This document shows, in pieces, positions 42,079 to 50,464 of a DNA stretch of 64,000 nucleotides. The notes under the pieces are model-generated. The model had not been told where the DNA came from. It was given only the letters and a program-made list of their open reading frames with translations, and did not search any database. The stretch spans positions 1-64,000 of the forward strand of contig DATNEW010000044.1 in the NCBI GenBank assembly GCA_035606695.1, written 5' to 3'. Source of the stretch: Gemmatimonadaceae bacterium. Lineage in GTDB: Bacteria; Gemmatimonadota; Gemmatimonadetes; Gemmatimonadales; Gemmatimonadaceae. Position numbers and translations under genes: made by a program. Positions within the stretch are counted from its first letter, which is position 1; every line of letters starts with the position of its first letter.

Positions 42079-42309
42079 CTAAACGACGGGGAGTACCCGT
42101 CGATCGGTCTTGCCGGCGACCACCGTGTAACCCGCCACCGCCACCGCCTCGCGCAACTGATCGACCGTCACCCGTCCGTCATGCTCCACCTCGATCGCGC
42201 CGATCGACACGTCCGCCCGCGAGATGCCTTCCAGCGCGGTGAGCGCGGTAAATACCGCGCGCACGCAATGCTGGCAGCTCATTCCCTCGACGCGCGCTCG
42301 CGTGATCAT
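42079..42309 (-). CDS. Heavy-metal-associated (CopZ-like) domain protein
   Basis: A 76-residue HMA domain from ATG 42309: metal motif GMSCQHCVRAVFTAL near residue 9, then ADVSIGAIEVEHDG and VAVAGYTVVAG. A longer frame upstream is antisense read-through of the neighbouring dehydrogenase. Like the gene at 35140 it lacks a partner ATPase. Divergent from the dehydrogenase with a 45-base gap. Confidence 0.88.
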   Translation of the reverse strand: MITRARVEGMSCQHCVRAVFTALTALEGISRADVSIGAIEVEHDGRVTVDQLREAVAVAGYTVVAGKTDRRVLPVV

Positions 42310-42354
42310 GCGTGAAAGATAGCGAACTGATAACGACGCGATAACTTCCCTCGC

Positions 42355-43242
42355 ATGAACACAGCCTTCCTCGGCCTGGGCGCCATCGGGCGCCCGATGG
42401 CCGCACGCATCGCCGCGGCCGGTATGCCGCTCGCGGTCTGGAATCGCACGGCCGAGCGCGCCGAATCGTTCGCGACCGAGCACCGCGCGCGGCACGCGAA
42501 GTCGCCGGCCGACGCCGCGCGCGACGCCCAAGTCATCGTCATCTGCCTGTCGACGTCGCCCGACGTCTATTCGCTGCTCGACGGCGACGAAGGATTGCTC
42601 GCCGGCATCGAGCGCGGCGCGATCGTCGTCGATTGCACGTCGGGCGATCCGGGCACGTCGCGCAAGATCGCCGCGAGACTCGCCGAAAAAGGCGCCGACT
42701 TTCTCGACGCCCCGGTGAGCGGTGGCGTGAGCGGTGCGGAAAAGGGAATCCTCACCGTGATGGTTGGCGGCGATGCCGCCGTGCTCGACCGCGCTCGGCC
42801 AGTCATCGCGACGTTCGGTCAAAAAATTGTTCACTGCGGCGACATCGGCGCGGGCGACACCGTGAAGGCGGTGAACCAGGCCTTCCTCGCCATTCATCTC
42901 CTGTCGGCGGCCGAAGGGCTGGCGACGCTCGTGAAAGAAGGCGTGGATCCCGCGAAGGCGCTCGAAGTGATCAACGCCTCGAGCGGCCGATCGAACTCGT
43001 CGATGAATCTCATTCCCGAGCGCGTCCTCACGCGCGCCTTTCCGCGGACGTTTCGACTTGCGCTGCTCGAAAAGGACATCGGCATCGCCGCGGGATTGGC
43101 GCGCGACAATCGCGTACCCGCGCCGGTCACGCAACTCACGGCGGACGTGTTTCGCATCGCGCGCGGCGAGCTCGGTGAGCTCGCCGACCACGTGGAGATC
43201 GTGAAGCTCATCGAGCAGTGGGCAGGAGTGGAGATTCAATGA
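42355..43242 (+). CDS. NAD(P)-dependent beta-hydroxyacid dehydrogenase (3-hydroxyisobutyrate dehydrogenase family)
   Basis: A 295-residue enzyme: Rossmann motif FLGLGAIGRPMA, CLSTSPDVYSLL, substrate loop DAPVSGGVSGAEKG, and catalytic Lys in GDTVKAVNQ near 170. Oxidises 3-hydroxyisobutyrate, tartronate semialdehyde or glyoxylate-type substrates; the exact one is not set by sequence. It overlaps the next gene by ATGA. Confidence 0.87.
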   Translation: MNTAFLGLGAIGRPMAARIAAAGMPLAVWNRTAERAESFATEHRARHAKSPADAARDAQVIVICLSTSPDVYSLLDGDEGLLAGIERGAIVVDCTSGDPGTSRKIAARLAEKGADFLDAPVSGGVSGAEKGILTVMVGGDAAVLDRARPVIATFGQKIVHCGDIGAGDTVKAVNQAFLAIHLLSAAEGLATLVKEGVDPAKALEVINASSGRSNSSMNLIPERVLTRAFPRTFRLALLEKDIGIAAGLARDNRVPAPVTQLTADVFRIARGELGELADHVEIVKLIEQWAGVEIQ

Positions 43243-44498
43243 CCGCGACCGCGCGCGATACGACGGCGCACGTCGCGAGCGTCGCCGAGATTCGCTCACG
43301 CTTTCCCGCGCTCGAACGAATGCACAACGGGCATCCCGTCGCGTACTTCGACGGGCCGGGTGGAACACAGGTGCCGCGCGACGTCGTCGACGCGATGGCG
43401 GAGTATCTCTATCACCACAACGCGAACACGCACTGGAAGTATCCGACGAGCGAAGAGACCGACGCGCTGCTCGCCGAGGCGCGGCAGGCGATGGCCGACT
43501 TCGTGAACGGCCGCGCCGACGAGATCGCGTTTGGACAGAACATGACGACGCTCACGTTCCATCTCGCGCGCGCGTTCGGCAGCGAGTGGGGCAAGGGCGA
43601 CGAGATCGTCATCACGGAGATCGATCACCACGGCAACGTCGCGCCGTGGACGTGGCTCGAGAAGGAGCGCGGCGTCACGGTGCGCATGGTGCGCCTCAAT
43701 ACCGAGCGCGGGTGTCTCGATTGGAGCGATCTCGAGAAGGCGATCACGCCGCGCACCAAGCTGCTCGCGATCAACGCGGCATCGAACGCGCTCGGCACCA
43801 TCACCGACGTCGCGAAAGCCGGTGCGCTCGCGCATGTCGTCGGCGCCAAGGTCTTCGTCGATGCGGTGCATTACTCGCCGCACGTCCTGGTCGACGTCCA
43901 GCAACTCGGCTGCGATTTCCTCGGCTGCTCGGCATACAAGTTCTATGGGCCGCACATCGGCATGCTGTGGGGCAAGAAGGATTTGATCGAGGCGCTGGAC
44001 GCGCCGCGGTTGGATCCCGCGCCGCAGGATTCGCCCGAACGGCTGGAGACCGGAACGCAGAATCACGAAGGTATGGTCGGCGCGGCGGCGGCGGTCGATT
44101 TTCTGGCGTCGTTGGCCGGCGGCGAGATGAATCGGCGCGGCGCGCTGCGCCGCACGTTCGACACGCTGCACGCGCGCGGCGACTCGCTGCTCACGACGCT
44201 CTGGAATTCGCTCGCGGAGATCGACGGACTCACGTTGTACGGTCCGCCGCCGGGCACACCGCGCACGCCGACGCTGTCGTTCACGCTGCGCGCCTTCACG
44301 ACCGACGACGTGGCGATCGCGCTCGCCAAGCGCGGCGTGTTCGTGTCGAACGGCGATTTCTATGCGGCGACGATCGTCGATCGCCTGGGCCTGCGCCCGC
44401 ACGGGTTGGTGCGCGTCGGGTGCAGCTGCTACACGAGCGAGGATGAAGTCGGCCGGCTGATCGAGGGCCTGCGGGCGATCGCGGCCGGACGAACCTAG
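43239..44498 (+). CDS. Cysteine desulfurase-like aminotransferase class V (VC1184-type)
   Basis: A 419-residue PLP enzyme. Key elements: YFDGPGGTQVPRDVVDAM at the start, NMTTLTFHLARAFG, EIDHHGNVAPW with the stacking His, VDAVHYSPH with the Asp, and PLP-lysine in CSAYKFYGPHIG. The SufS/IscS catalytic Cys loop is not recognisable; the equivalent region reads LVRVGCSCYTSEDEV. Family assignment is to the cysteine-desulfurase-like, VC1184-type group whose reaction is unknown. Coupled to the dehydrogenase by a 4-base overlap. Confidence 0.82.
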   Translation: MTATARDTTAHVASVAEIRSRFPALERMHNGHPVAYFDGPGGTQVPRDVVDAMAEYLYHHNANTHWKYPTSEETDALLAEARQAMADFVNGRADEIAFGQNMTTLTFHLARAFGSEWGKGDEIVITEIDHHGNVAPWTWLEKERGVTVRMVRLNTERGCLDWSDLEKAITPRTKLLAINAASNALGTITDVAKAGALAHVVGAKVFVDAVHYSPHVLVDVQQLGCDFLGCSAYKFYGPHIGMLWGKKDLIEALDAPRLDPAPQDSPERLETGTQNHEGMVGAAAAVDFLASLAGGEMNRRGALRRTFDTLHARGDSLLTTLWNSLAEIDGLTLYGPPPGTPRTPTLSFTLRAFTTDDVAIALAKRGVFVSNGDFYAATIVDRLGLRPHGLVRVGCSCYTSEDEVGRLIEGLRAIAAGRT

Positions 44499-44516
44499 CG
44501 CGCGAACGATCGCCCG

Positions 44517-45605
44517 CTACTTCTTCCGCGACACCAGCGTTTTCTCCAGCGCCGGCATGTACACGTCGTAGATCGAGCCGGGGTTCCACATCACCCAGCC
44601 GTCGTAACCCGCGTCGTACACTGCCTGCTTTTCCGCCTTGAGCTGCTCCGGCCCGTATTCCGGCTTCCCGAGCGTGAAGGCCTGAAGCCAGGGACGGATG
44701 TGTTCAGGAGTTGTAATACCAATTCTCTTATCGCGCACCTTCGCCCGGTCGATCGCCCACTTGATCACCTTGTACGGCTCGGCGTTGGGATGCGGCACCC
44801 CCGGCACGTCGTCCGAGCGGTAGTGTGACGGGTAGACCATCGGCAGCACCACGTCGACGTTCGGCGAGATCTTCTCCCAGTCCTGACCAACTTCCAGCGG
44901 ACCGGCGACCGTCGTCACCAGACCAAAGATGTCCGCCGTCACGCGCACGCCCAGCTTGTTCATGCGGGCCTTGGCTTCCTTGAGGTACGCGGCGAGTGCG
45001 TCCGGCTTCGACACGCCGCCGTTGTCGGGAAATACCTGCGGCGGAAGGCTCGGATATGGTTCAGGAAAGCGGATGTAATCGAACTGAATCTCGCCGAAGC
45101 CCATCTTCGCCAGCTCTTCGGCGACGCCGATGTTGTACGCCCACAGCTCGCGATGATAGGGATTCACCCACGCGATGCCTTTCTTGTCGCGCCAGATCGA
45201 GTTGTCCTTGCGGCGAATCGTCCACTCCGGATGGACGCGCGCCGTCACCGAATCCTTGAACACGACGATGCGCGCGATCGCCAGGATGTGATGGGCCTTG
45301 AGCGTGTCGAGCAGCGCGTGCAGGTCGCGCACCTTGTTCGCGGTGCCGGCGTTCTTCGCGAACTCGGGATTCTCGGTCTTGTAGTTCAACCCGAACTCGT
45401 CCTTCATGTCGATGACGAGCGCGTTGATCTCGGTTTCATCCGCGGCGGCGAGCAGCTTCGCCATGCGCTTCTTGCTTTGCGAAGCCCAGCGATTCACGTA
45501 CAGCGCGCGCACGGTCGTCGGCGCGGACTGTTGTGCGACGAGCGGCGTGGTGACAACGAGAGCGATCGACGCGAGCAGCGAGAGAACGGCAAGTGAGCGG
45601 CGCAT
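44517..45605 (-). CDS. Secreted putative glycoside hydrolase (DUF4015-like TIM barrel)
   Basis: A 362-residue protein with a signal peptide (LAVLSLLASIALVVTTPLVA, cleavage before QQS). The barrel starts at VRALYVNRWASQSKKRM; further markers are ALVIDMKDEFGLNYKT, WVNPYHRELWAYN, GEIQFDYIRFPEP and VVLPMVYPSHY, typical of the GH13-related DUF4015 family. Polysaccharide hydrolysis is inferred. The start ATG 45605 follows a TAGAAT -10 box by 7 bases. Confidence 0.83.
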   Translation of the reverse strand: MRRSLAVLSLLASIALVVTTPLVAQQSAPTTVRALYVNRWASQSKKRMAKLLAAADETEINALVIDMKDEFGLNYKTENPEFAKNAGTANKVRDLHALLDTLKAHHILAIARIVVFKDSVTARVHPEWTIRRKDNSIWRDKKGIAWVNPYHRELWAYNIGVAEELAKMGFGEIQFDYIRFPEPYPSLPPQVFPDNGGVSKPDALAAYLKEAKARMNKLGVRVTADIFGLVTTVAGPLEVGQDWEKISPNVDVVLPMVYPSHYRSDDVPGVPHPNAEPYKVIKWAIDRAKVRDKRIGITTPEHIRPWLQAFTLGKPEYGPEQLKAEKQAVYDAGYDGWVMWNPGSIYDVYMPALEKTLVSRKK

Positions 45606-45612
45606 GCGCAGA

Positions 45613-45627
45613 ATTCTAGCGTATATT
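45613..45627. promoter_or_regulatory. Divergent -10 boxes of two near-leaderless genes
   Basis: Minus strand: TAGAAT (complement of 45613-45618), 7 bases before the ATG at 45605. Plus strand: TATATT (45622-45627), 8 bases before the ATG at 45636. The start codons are only 30 bases apart. No convincing -35 box is visible for either. Confidence 0.55.
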
Positions 45628-45635
45628 TGCCCGCA

Positions 45636-47159
45636 ATGAGGCTCGCTCCGCGTCGTTTGCTCGCCTGGGTTCCGCTCGCCGCGGCTGTCGCTGCCATCGC
45701 GTGCGCGCGGCCGCACGAGGTGTCACGCAATGCGGCTCCTCGCTCGGAGTTCCTCGTGAGCGGCGGCGATTCGACGTACTGGGTCACGACCGGGACAGAG
45801 GCGCGCGCGCACGTTCGCGGCGTTCCGCTCACACTCGCGCGCTACGAGGGCAAGTTCTTCGAGCTGTATGTCGCCGACGAGGATCTCTCGTACGACGACG
45901 CGCTCCTCTTGGGCGAGCGCGTTTTTCGCCGCGACCTCTCGACCGGCGACAGCTTGCTGGTGTTCGCCGACACGACGGTGCCGCGCATCGCGGAGGCGTA
46001 CGGACGTGCGCACCCCGACGAGCGGCCGCTGGATCCGAACGAGGACGGCGAGGCCGATCCCAGCACCAGCGCAACGGCCGAGTTCGATATCCTCGAGGTG
46101 CTTGGGCCCTACGTGTCGTTCGAGTACCACGTCGACATCTCGCTTCCTCACGCGCGGCCGTTCCACACGACACGTCGCGGCGTGCTCGACCTGCGCACCG
46201 CGAAGACAGTGTCCGTCGCCGACATCGCCGGCGCATCCGCGGCGAGCCATCTCGAATCACTCGGCCGCGATTCCTATCAAACCACGCGCGATTCAATCAT
46301 CGCCACGCGATCGACGTTGAGCGGCGAGGATCGCCGCGCGGCCGATGCACTGCTCCGCCTCTCGTTCGATCCCTCGAGCTTTACATTGACGTCGATGGAT
46401 GGCGCGCCGGCGGTGCAATTCGCCGTGCCCGGCTCGGGCCGAGGCGCCGAGGGCGACGTCGTGCAACTCGATCCACTGAAGTTGGATGCGGAGCCCGCGT
46501 GGTGGCGCGAAGTGCGCCGGTCGCTGCCGGTCACCGACGACGAAGGTACCGATCGGTGGACCACGCCGGCCTATCGCGTGATCGCCCGCTATGACACCTC
46601 GGGCGAAGTCGCGCATCTGTCGCTCGCCGACACGTCGCGGCGTGAATGGCCGATCGGACCGATGTCGGGACCCGTGCATCGCATCGACTGGCTCGATCGT
46701 CCAGCGATCGGCGACACCGATCGCCGCGCCCTCGTGCGCGCATTCAACGCAGCCGCCGCGTACGATGAAACTGCCCGTGTCGCATCCTTTTCCTCGCCCA
46801 TACGCCCATACGTCCATTCGCCCATACGCCCATCAAATGCGTCCTTCCAAAACCGTTCGCGAAAGCCAGCACGAAACGTCCGAGCTCATGATGCCGGAGC
46901 ATGCCAACAACATGGGGCACGTGTTCGGCGGTGTCATTCTCTCGATGATGGACAAGTGCGCCGCTATCGCCGCGTTTCGGCACAGTCGCGCGGCGGTCGT
47001 CACGGCGTCGATCGACCGCGTCGACTTCCGCGAGCCGATTCACTTGGGCGACCTCGTGGTGATGAAGGCGAGCGTCAACTTCGCCGGGCGGTCGTCGATG
47101 GAAGTCGGCGTGCGCGTGGAAGCGGAGGAATTGCTCACCGGAAGGCGGCGGCACACTAA
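45636..47159 (+). CDS. Lipoprotein of unknown function with abnormal read-through C-terminus
   Basis: From ATG 45636 a lipoprotein signal with lipobox AAIAC (about residue 23). A charged periplasmic protein follows, with segments FEYHVDISLPHARPFHTTRR and LRLSFDPSSFTLTSMDG, to about residue 385. There the frame enters five copies of an 8-bp repeat (46795-46834) and runs on for another 108 codons in the wrong frame of the thioesterase gene, giving an Arg-rich tail. The natural end is probably near residue 385. Family not recognised, though it resembles DUF3298/RsiV-like envelope proteins in layout. See findings. Confidence 0.65.
   Translation: MRLAPRRLLAWVPLAAAVAAIACARPHEVSRNAAPRSEFLVSGGDSTYWVTTGTEARAHVRGVPLTLARYEGKFFELYVADEDLSYDDALLLGERVFRRDLSTGDSLLVFADTTVPRIAEAYGRAHPDERPLDPNEDGEADPSTSATAEFDILEVLGPYVSFEYHVDISLPHARPFHTTRRGVLDLRTAKTVSVADIAGASAASHLESLGRDSYQTTRDSIIATRSTLSGEDRRAADALLRLSFDPSSFTLTSMDGAPAVQFAVPGSGRGAEGDVVQLDPLKLDAEPAWWREVRRSLPVTDDEGTDRWTTPAYRVIARYDTSGEVAHLSLADTSRREWPIGPMSGPVHRIDWLDRPAIGDTDRRALVRAFNAAAAYDETARVASFSSPIRPYVHSPIRPSNASFQNRSRKPARNVRAHDAGACQQHGARVRRCHSLDDGQVRRYRRVSAQSRGGRHGVDRPRRLPRADSLGRPRGDEGERQLRRAVVDGSRRARGSGGIAHRKAAAH
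46795..46834 (+). repeat. 8-bp tandem repeat array CGCCCATA, five units
   Basis: Units CGCCCATA, CGCCCATA, CGTCCATT, CGCCCATA, CGCCCATC directly precede the thioesterase ATG at 46837. The period is not a multiple of three, so unit gain or loss shifts the frame of the upstream lipoprotein gene. The same unit recurs at 51097-51120 and 51170-51209. Confidence 0.9.
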
Positions 47160-47355
47160 CTCGTGCTATCTGACGTTCGTTGCCGTGGATCGAAATGGTC
47201 GTCCCATCGAAGTACCGGAGTTGAGGCCGGAAACTGACGATGAGCTGCGCCGGAATGGTGCGGCGCAAGAGCGTCGCCGGCGGCGGCTCGAGGAACGCCA
47301 GGCGGAGGATCTCCGCAAGCAGCGCCGCTCGACCGAAAGCCCCCGAACCGAGTAG
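46837..47355 (+). CDS. Acyl-CoA thioesterase (hotdog fold, YciA/BACH type)
   Basis: A 172-residue hotdog enzyme. The catalytic region reads MMPEHANNMGHVFGGVILSM with D following, then VTASIDRVDFREPIHLGDLV and SYVEV-like RSSMEVGVRVEAE. It hydrolyses acyl-CoA to free acid and CoA. The ATG at 46837 follows the 8-bp repeat array with no Shine-Dalgarno. A C-terminal Arg/Glu-rich helix (RNGAAQERRRRRLEERQ) extends the family core. DUF2203 gene follows after 9 bases. Confidence 0.85.
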   Translation: MRPSKTVRESQHETSELMMPEHANNMGHVFGGVILSMMDKCAAIAAFRHSRAAVVTASIDRVDFREPIHLGDLVVMKASVNFAGRSSMEVGVRVEAEELLTGRRRHTNSCYLTFVAVDRNGRPIEVPELRPETDDELRRNGAAQERRRRRLEERQAEDLRKQRRSTESPRTE

Positions 47356-47364
47356 CTTTGTCGT

Positions 47365-47766
47365 ATGCAGTACTTCACCGTCGAGCAGGCCAACAAAACG
47401 CTTCCGTTGGTGCGGAAGATCGTCGAGGACGTCGTACAGCAGCACAAGCGCTGGCGTGAGACGATTCTCGAGCTCGACCTGGTGGCATCGACCGCGCGTG
47501 CCGACGAGCCGCGCGAACGCGCCGAAGAACTGGAACGTCAGGCGCTGGCGCTGGCGCGCGAGCTGGACGGTTATCAGCGCGAGCTCGAGGACCTTGGCAT
47601 TCAGCTGAAGGACCGCCGGCTTGGGCTCGTGGACTATCCCAGCGAGATGGGCGGGCGCACGGTGCTGCTGTGTTGGCGTTTAGGTGAGCCCGAGGTCCAG
47701 TTCTGGCACGAAGTCGACGCGGGGTACGCGGGCAGGCAGCCGCTGTCGCCCGAGCTGGTCGGCTAA
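47365..47766 (+). CDS. DUF2203 family protein
   Basis: A 133-residue protein. An N-terminal YFTVEQANKTLPLVRKIVED and coiled-coil middle lead to the family block LGLVDYPSEMGGRTVLLCWR and LGEPEVQFWHEVDAGYAGRQ, typical of DUF2203. Function unknown. It starts 9 bases after the thioesterase and is likely cotranscribed. Confidence 0.9.
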   Translation: MQYFTVEQANKTLPLVRKIVEDVVQQHKRWRETILELDLVASTARADEPRERAEELERQALALARELDGYQRELEDLGIQLKDRRLGLVDYPSEMGGRTVLLCWRLGEPEVQFWHEVDAGYAGRQPLSPELVG

Positions 47767-47825
47767 CTCCTCCGTAGAAGACGTTCAAGACCGTACACGA
47801 CCTCACACGGCACGTAAAAACAGAC

Positions 47826-48125
47826 ATGGCGAAGAACAGAGTCTGGCACTCGCCGGACGGTATCCAGTGGGTCGTCGACGTCGATCTTCCGGGATCGAGC
47901 AACGCGATGGTGATCTTCCGTCACCCCGGCGGATCGACGGGTCGCAAGGACAAGTACGCGTGGTACATCAGCAATGGGCCCGAGGCGCGCAGCGTGACGT
48001 CGCGCTTGAGCAAGTCGAAGGTGCTCGATGCATTGACTGATGAGGATATCGCGCGGCTGTTTCGGCGGGCGATGAATATTTCGCGACCGGATCCGTTGCT
48101 TCCGTCGCAGGCGTCCGACGGCTAG
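47826..48125 (+). CDS. Hypothetical 99-residue protein
   Basis: A short beta-rich protein (RVWHSPDGIQWVVDVDLPGS, MVIFRHPGGSTGRKDKYAWY) with a helical C-terminus. No family recognised. It starts 59 bases after the DUF2203 gene and ends against the inverted repeat of copy C. Amino-acid use is normal and it carries several Trp and Tyr, supporting coding. Confidence 0.65.
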   Translation: MAKNRVWHSPDGIQWVVDVDLPGSSNAMVIFRHPGGSTGRKDKYAWYISNGPEARSVTSRLSKSKVLDALTDEDIARLFRRAMNISRPDPLLPSQASDG

Positions 48126-48126
48126 C

Positions 48127-48242
48127 ACTACGGCCAGGTCCGACAAAATCTGACAAGATCCGTTGCGCCGCGCGCGGCACTCGCAGGGTGTCGCGGAGCA
48201 AACAGATCTTGTCAGATCTTGTTAGATCCGGTCGTTTTTAGT
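48127..48242. repeat. Dispersed inverted repeat, TCTGACAAGATCTG family, copy C
   Basis: The left arm has CCAGGTCCGACAAAATCTGA with CAAGATCCGTT, the right arm AACAGATCTTGTCAGATCTT with AGATCCGGTCGTTTTTAG. The loop is about 35 bases. It lies exactly between two convergent genes (stops at 48125 and 48246), consistent with a bidirectional terminator. Confidence 0.87.
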
Positions 48243-48245
48243 TTG

Positions 48246-49184
48246 TTAATTCGCCTGCGAAGCCAGATCTCGAAACGGAACCTCCACCTCGAGACCATCC
48301 TTCCCGACGACGGTCTCCGAAAAGACCCCGCACGCCTCTCGATACAAATCAGCGGCATCCCGGGAATAGCGCGCCGAGAAGTGCGTGAGGACGAGCCTCC
48401 GAACGCCGGCGTCGCGCGCGACTTGTGCCGCCTCGCGCGCCGTCGAATGACCCGTCTCCACCGCACGCTCGGCTTCTTCATCACCGAACGTTGCTTCATG
48501 AATGAGTAAGTCGGCGCCGCGTGCCGCGTCGATGGTTGCCTGGCATGGACGCGTATCGCCGGTAATTACGATAGTGCGGCCGGGGCGCTTGTCCCCAACC
48601 AGCACGCCCGGACTTATCACGCGGCCGTCGTCGAGTGTCACACTCTCGCCGCGGTGGATCTTGCCCCACAGCGGCCCCTCGGGAATTCCGAGCTCGCGCG
48701 CCATGTCCGGATTGAATCGGCCTTTGCGCTCCTCTTCAATGAGTGCATAGCCCAGCGACAGCGCGCCGCGGTGATCGACCGGAAACGCGGCGATCGCGTA
48801 GCCGTTGCGCGCGATCCGCGCATCCGGGTCGACTTCATTGATCGCGACGTTGAACGCCGGCCGCTCGAACCCGAATTCCAGCGCGCGTTTGAGCACCCGC
48901 GCCGAGCCGCGCGGTCCCCACAACCGCAGTGGCTCGACGCGGCCCTGGAGCGCCATCGTGCGCATCAAGCCGATGACACCCAGGAGGTGGTCCGCGTGCA
49001 TGTGTGTGAAGAAGATGTCCTCGAGCGCGAACGAGATGCCGTAGCGCATCATCTGCCGCTGCGTGCCTTCGCCGCAATCGAACATCAGCGTCTCGCCTTC
49101 GCGATGCACGGCGAGCGACGACACGTTGCGCTCGACGGTCGGGCGCGACGCGGATGTTCCAAGCAAGCGAACACTCAATGACAT
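48246..49184 (-). CDS. rnz: Ribonuclease Z (tRNA 3' processing)
   Basis: A 312-residue metallo-beta-lactamase-fold endonuclease. Zinc motif FTHMHADHLLG at about residues 60-70, MFDCGEGTQRQMM before it, KRPGRTIVITGDTRP with the metal-binding Asp, LLIHEATFGDE, and VLTHFSARY with the last His. Length fits bacterial RNase Z. It trims tRNA 3' trailers, relevant because the two tRNA genes in the window lack encoded CCA. Confidence 0.92.
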   Translation of the reverse strand: MSLSVRLLGTSASRPTVERNVSSLAVHREGETLMFDCGEGTQRQMMRYGISFALEDIFFTHMHADHLLGVIGLMRTMALQGRVEPLRLWGPRGSARVLKRALEFGFERPAFNVAINEVDPDARIARNGYAIAAFPVDHRGALSLGYALIEEERKGRFNPDMARELGIPEGPLWGKIHRGESVTLDDGRVISPGVLVGDKRPGRTIVITGDTRPCQATIDAARGADLLIHEATFGDEEAERAVETGHSTAREAAQVARDAGVRRLVLTHFSARYSRDAADLYREACGVFSETVVGKDGLEVEVPFRDLASQAN

Positions 49185-49309
49185 AACAGCGGAATTCCGA
49201 GCGAAGGTGCGAGCGGAGCGAAGCGCCGCCGCGAGGAACCATCAGCAGAACACGAGCGCTCGCAGAATATAGCAGTCTCTTCGGTCTGCTTCTTGCGGCG
49301 GCCCACTGC

Positions 49310-50239
49310 ATGCCGAACACGAAGCATCGCAGTAGCAAGAGTGGCAGCAAAAGTCGAAAGAACGCGAAGCGCGGCAATCGTCGCCCGAAGCCGCCGTTCA
49401 AGGCACAGCATCAGCCCCGTCCTGGGTTGGAGTCGCAGATCGATCCGAGCCCGCGTTTCGAGGCGCCGGACTACAAGGGAGCGGGGAAGCTCGATGGACG
49501 CGCCGCGCTGATCACCGGCGGCGACTCGGGCATCGGACGCGCCGTGGCCGTGCTGTTCGCGCGCGAAGGTGCCGACGTCGCGATCGTGTATCTGCCCGAA
49601 GAAGAGAGCGACGCCCAAGTGACCGAGAGCGCGGTCGTCGCGGAAGGACGCCGCTGTCTCCTCATTCCGGGCGACGTGCGTGATTCCCAATTCTGTGAAG
49701 ATGCCGTGCAGGCGACGGTCGACGCCTTCGGGTTCATCGACATTCTCGTGAACAACGCGGCGTATCAGCATCATCAGGAGACGATCGAGGACCTGACCGA
49801 CGAGCAGATCGATCGCACGTTCCGCACGAACATCTTCGGATACATGTACATGGCGCGCGCCGCGGTGCGGCACATGAAGCGTGGCAGCGCGATCGTGAAT
49901 ACGGGATCGATCACGGGCCTGCAGGGCAGCGGAGGCCTCCTCGACTACTCGGCGACCAAGGGCGCCATCCACGCGTTTACAAAATCGTTGGCGCAGAATC
50001 TCGTGGCCCAGGGCATTCGTGTGAACGCGGTGGCGCCGGGGCCCATCTGGACGCCGCTCAATGTGGCGGACAAGCCGGCAAAGAAAGCGGCCAGGCACGG
50101 AGAAGCGGTGCCAATGAAGCGGCCCGGCCAGCCCGAGGAGGTGGCTCCGGCGTACGTGTTCTTCGCGTCGAACGTGGATTCGAGCTACATCACCGGCGAG
50201 GTACTGACCTTGCTAGGTGGAGAGACGACTGCGGCGTAG
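49310..50239 (+). CDS. Short-chain dehydrogenase/reductase with basic N-terminal extension
   Basis: A 309-residue SDR. Cofactor motif ALITGGDSGIGRAV, NNAAYQHHQETIEDLT, catalytic Ser in NTGSITGLQGSGG, YSATKGAIHAFTKSLAQNL (Tyr and Lys), and VAPGPIWTPL. Related to YghA/YhdF-type SDRs often annotated as glucose 1-dehydrogenase-like; natural substrate unknown. Residues 1-30 are a Lys/Arg/Ser tail (RSSKSGSKSRKNAKRGNRR) typical of this subgroup. The start ATG is 9 bases after a run with no Shine-Dalgarno. Confidence 0.88.
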   Translation: MPNTKHRSSKSGSKSRKNAKRGNRRPKPPFKAQHQPRPGLESQIDPSPRFEAPDYKGAGKLDGRAALITGGDSGIGRAVAVLFAREGADVAIVYLPEEESDAQVTESAVVAEGRRCLLIPGDVRDSQFCEDAVQATVDAFGFIDILVNNAAYQHHQETIEDLTDEQIDRTFRTNIFGYMYMARAAVRHMKRGSAIVNTGSITGLQGSGGLLDYSATKGAIHAFTKSLAQNLVAQGIRVNAVAPGPIWTPLNVADKPAKKAARHGEAVPMKRPGQPEEVAPAYVFFASNVDSSYITGEVLTLLGGETTAA

Positions 50240-50464
50240 CGCTGGGAGTTGAGCGCTGGACGCTGGGCGTGGACTGTAACAACTACGAAGTTGCCCATCG
50301 TCCAACACCCATCGTCCATCGCACGACGGCAAGCAGTTTGCATTTGATTTGCTCGCAATGGCCCGGGGGGGCCTGGAGCACACGGCGTCGGACCCGAACG
50401 CACGTGCGGGACTGTACGTCCACGATCGGTTAGATCGGTTTAGCCAATTTTTAGGAGGAGCAGG

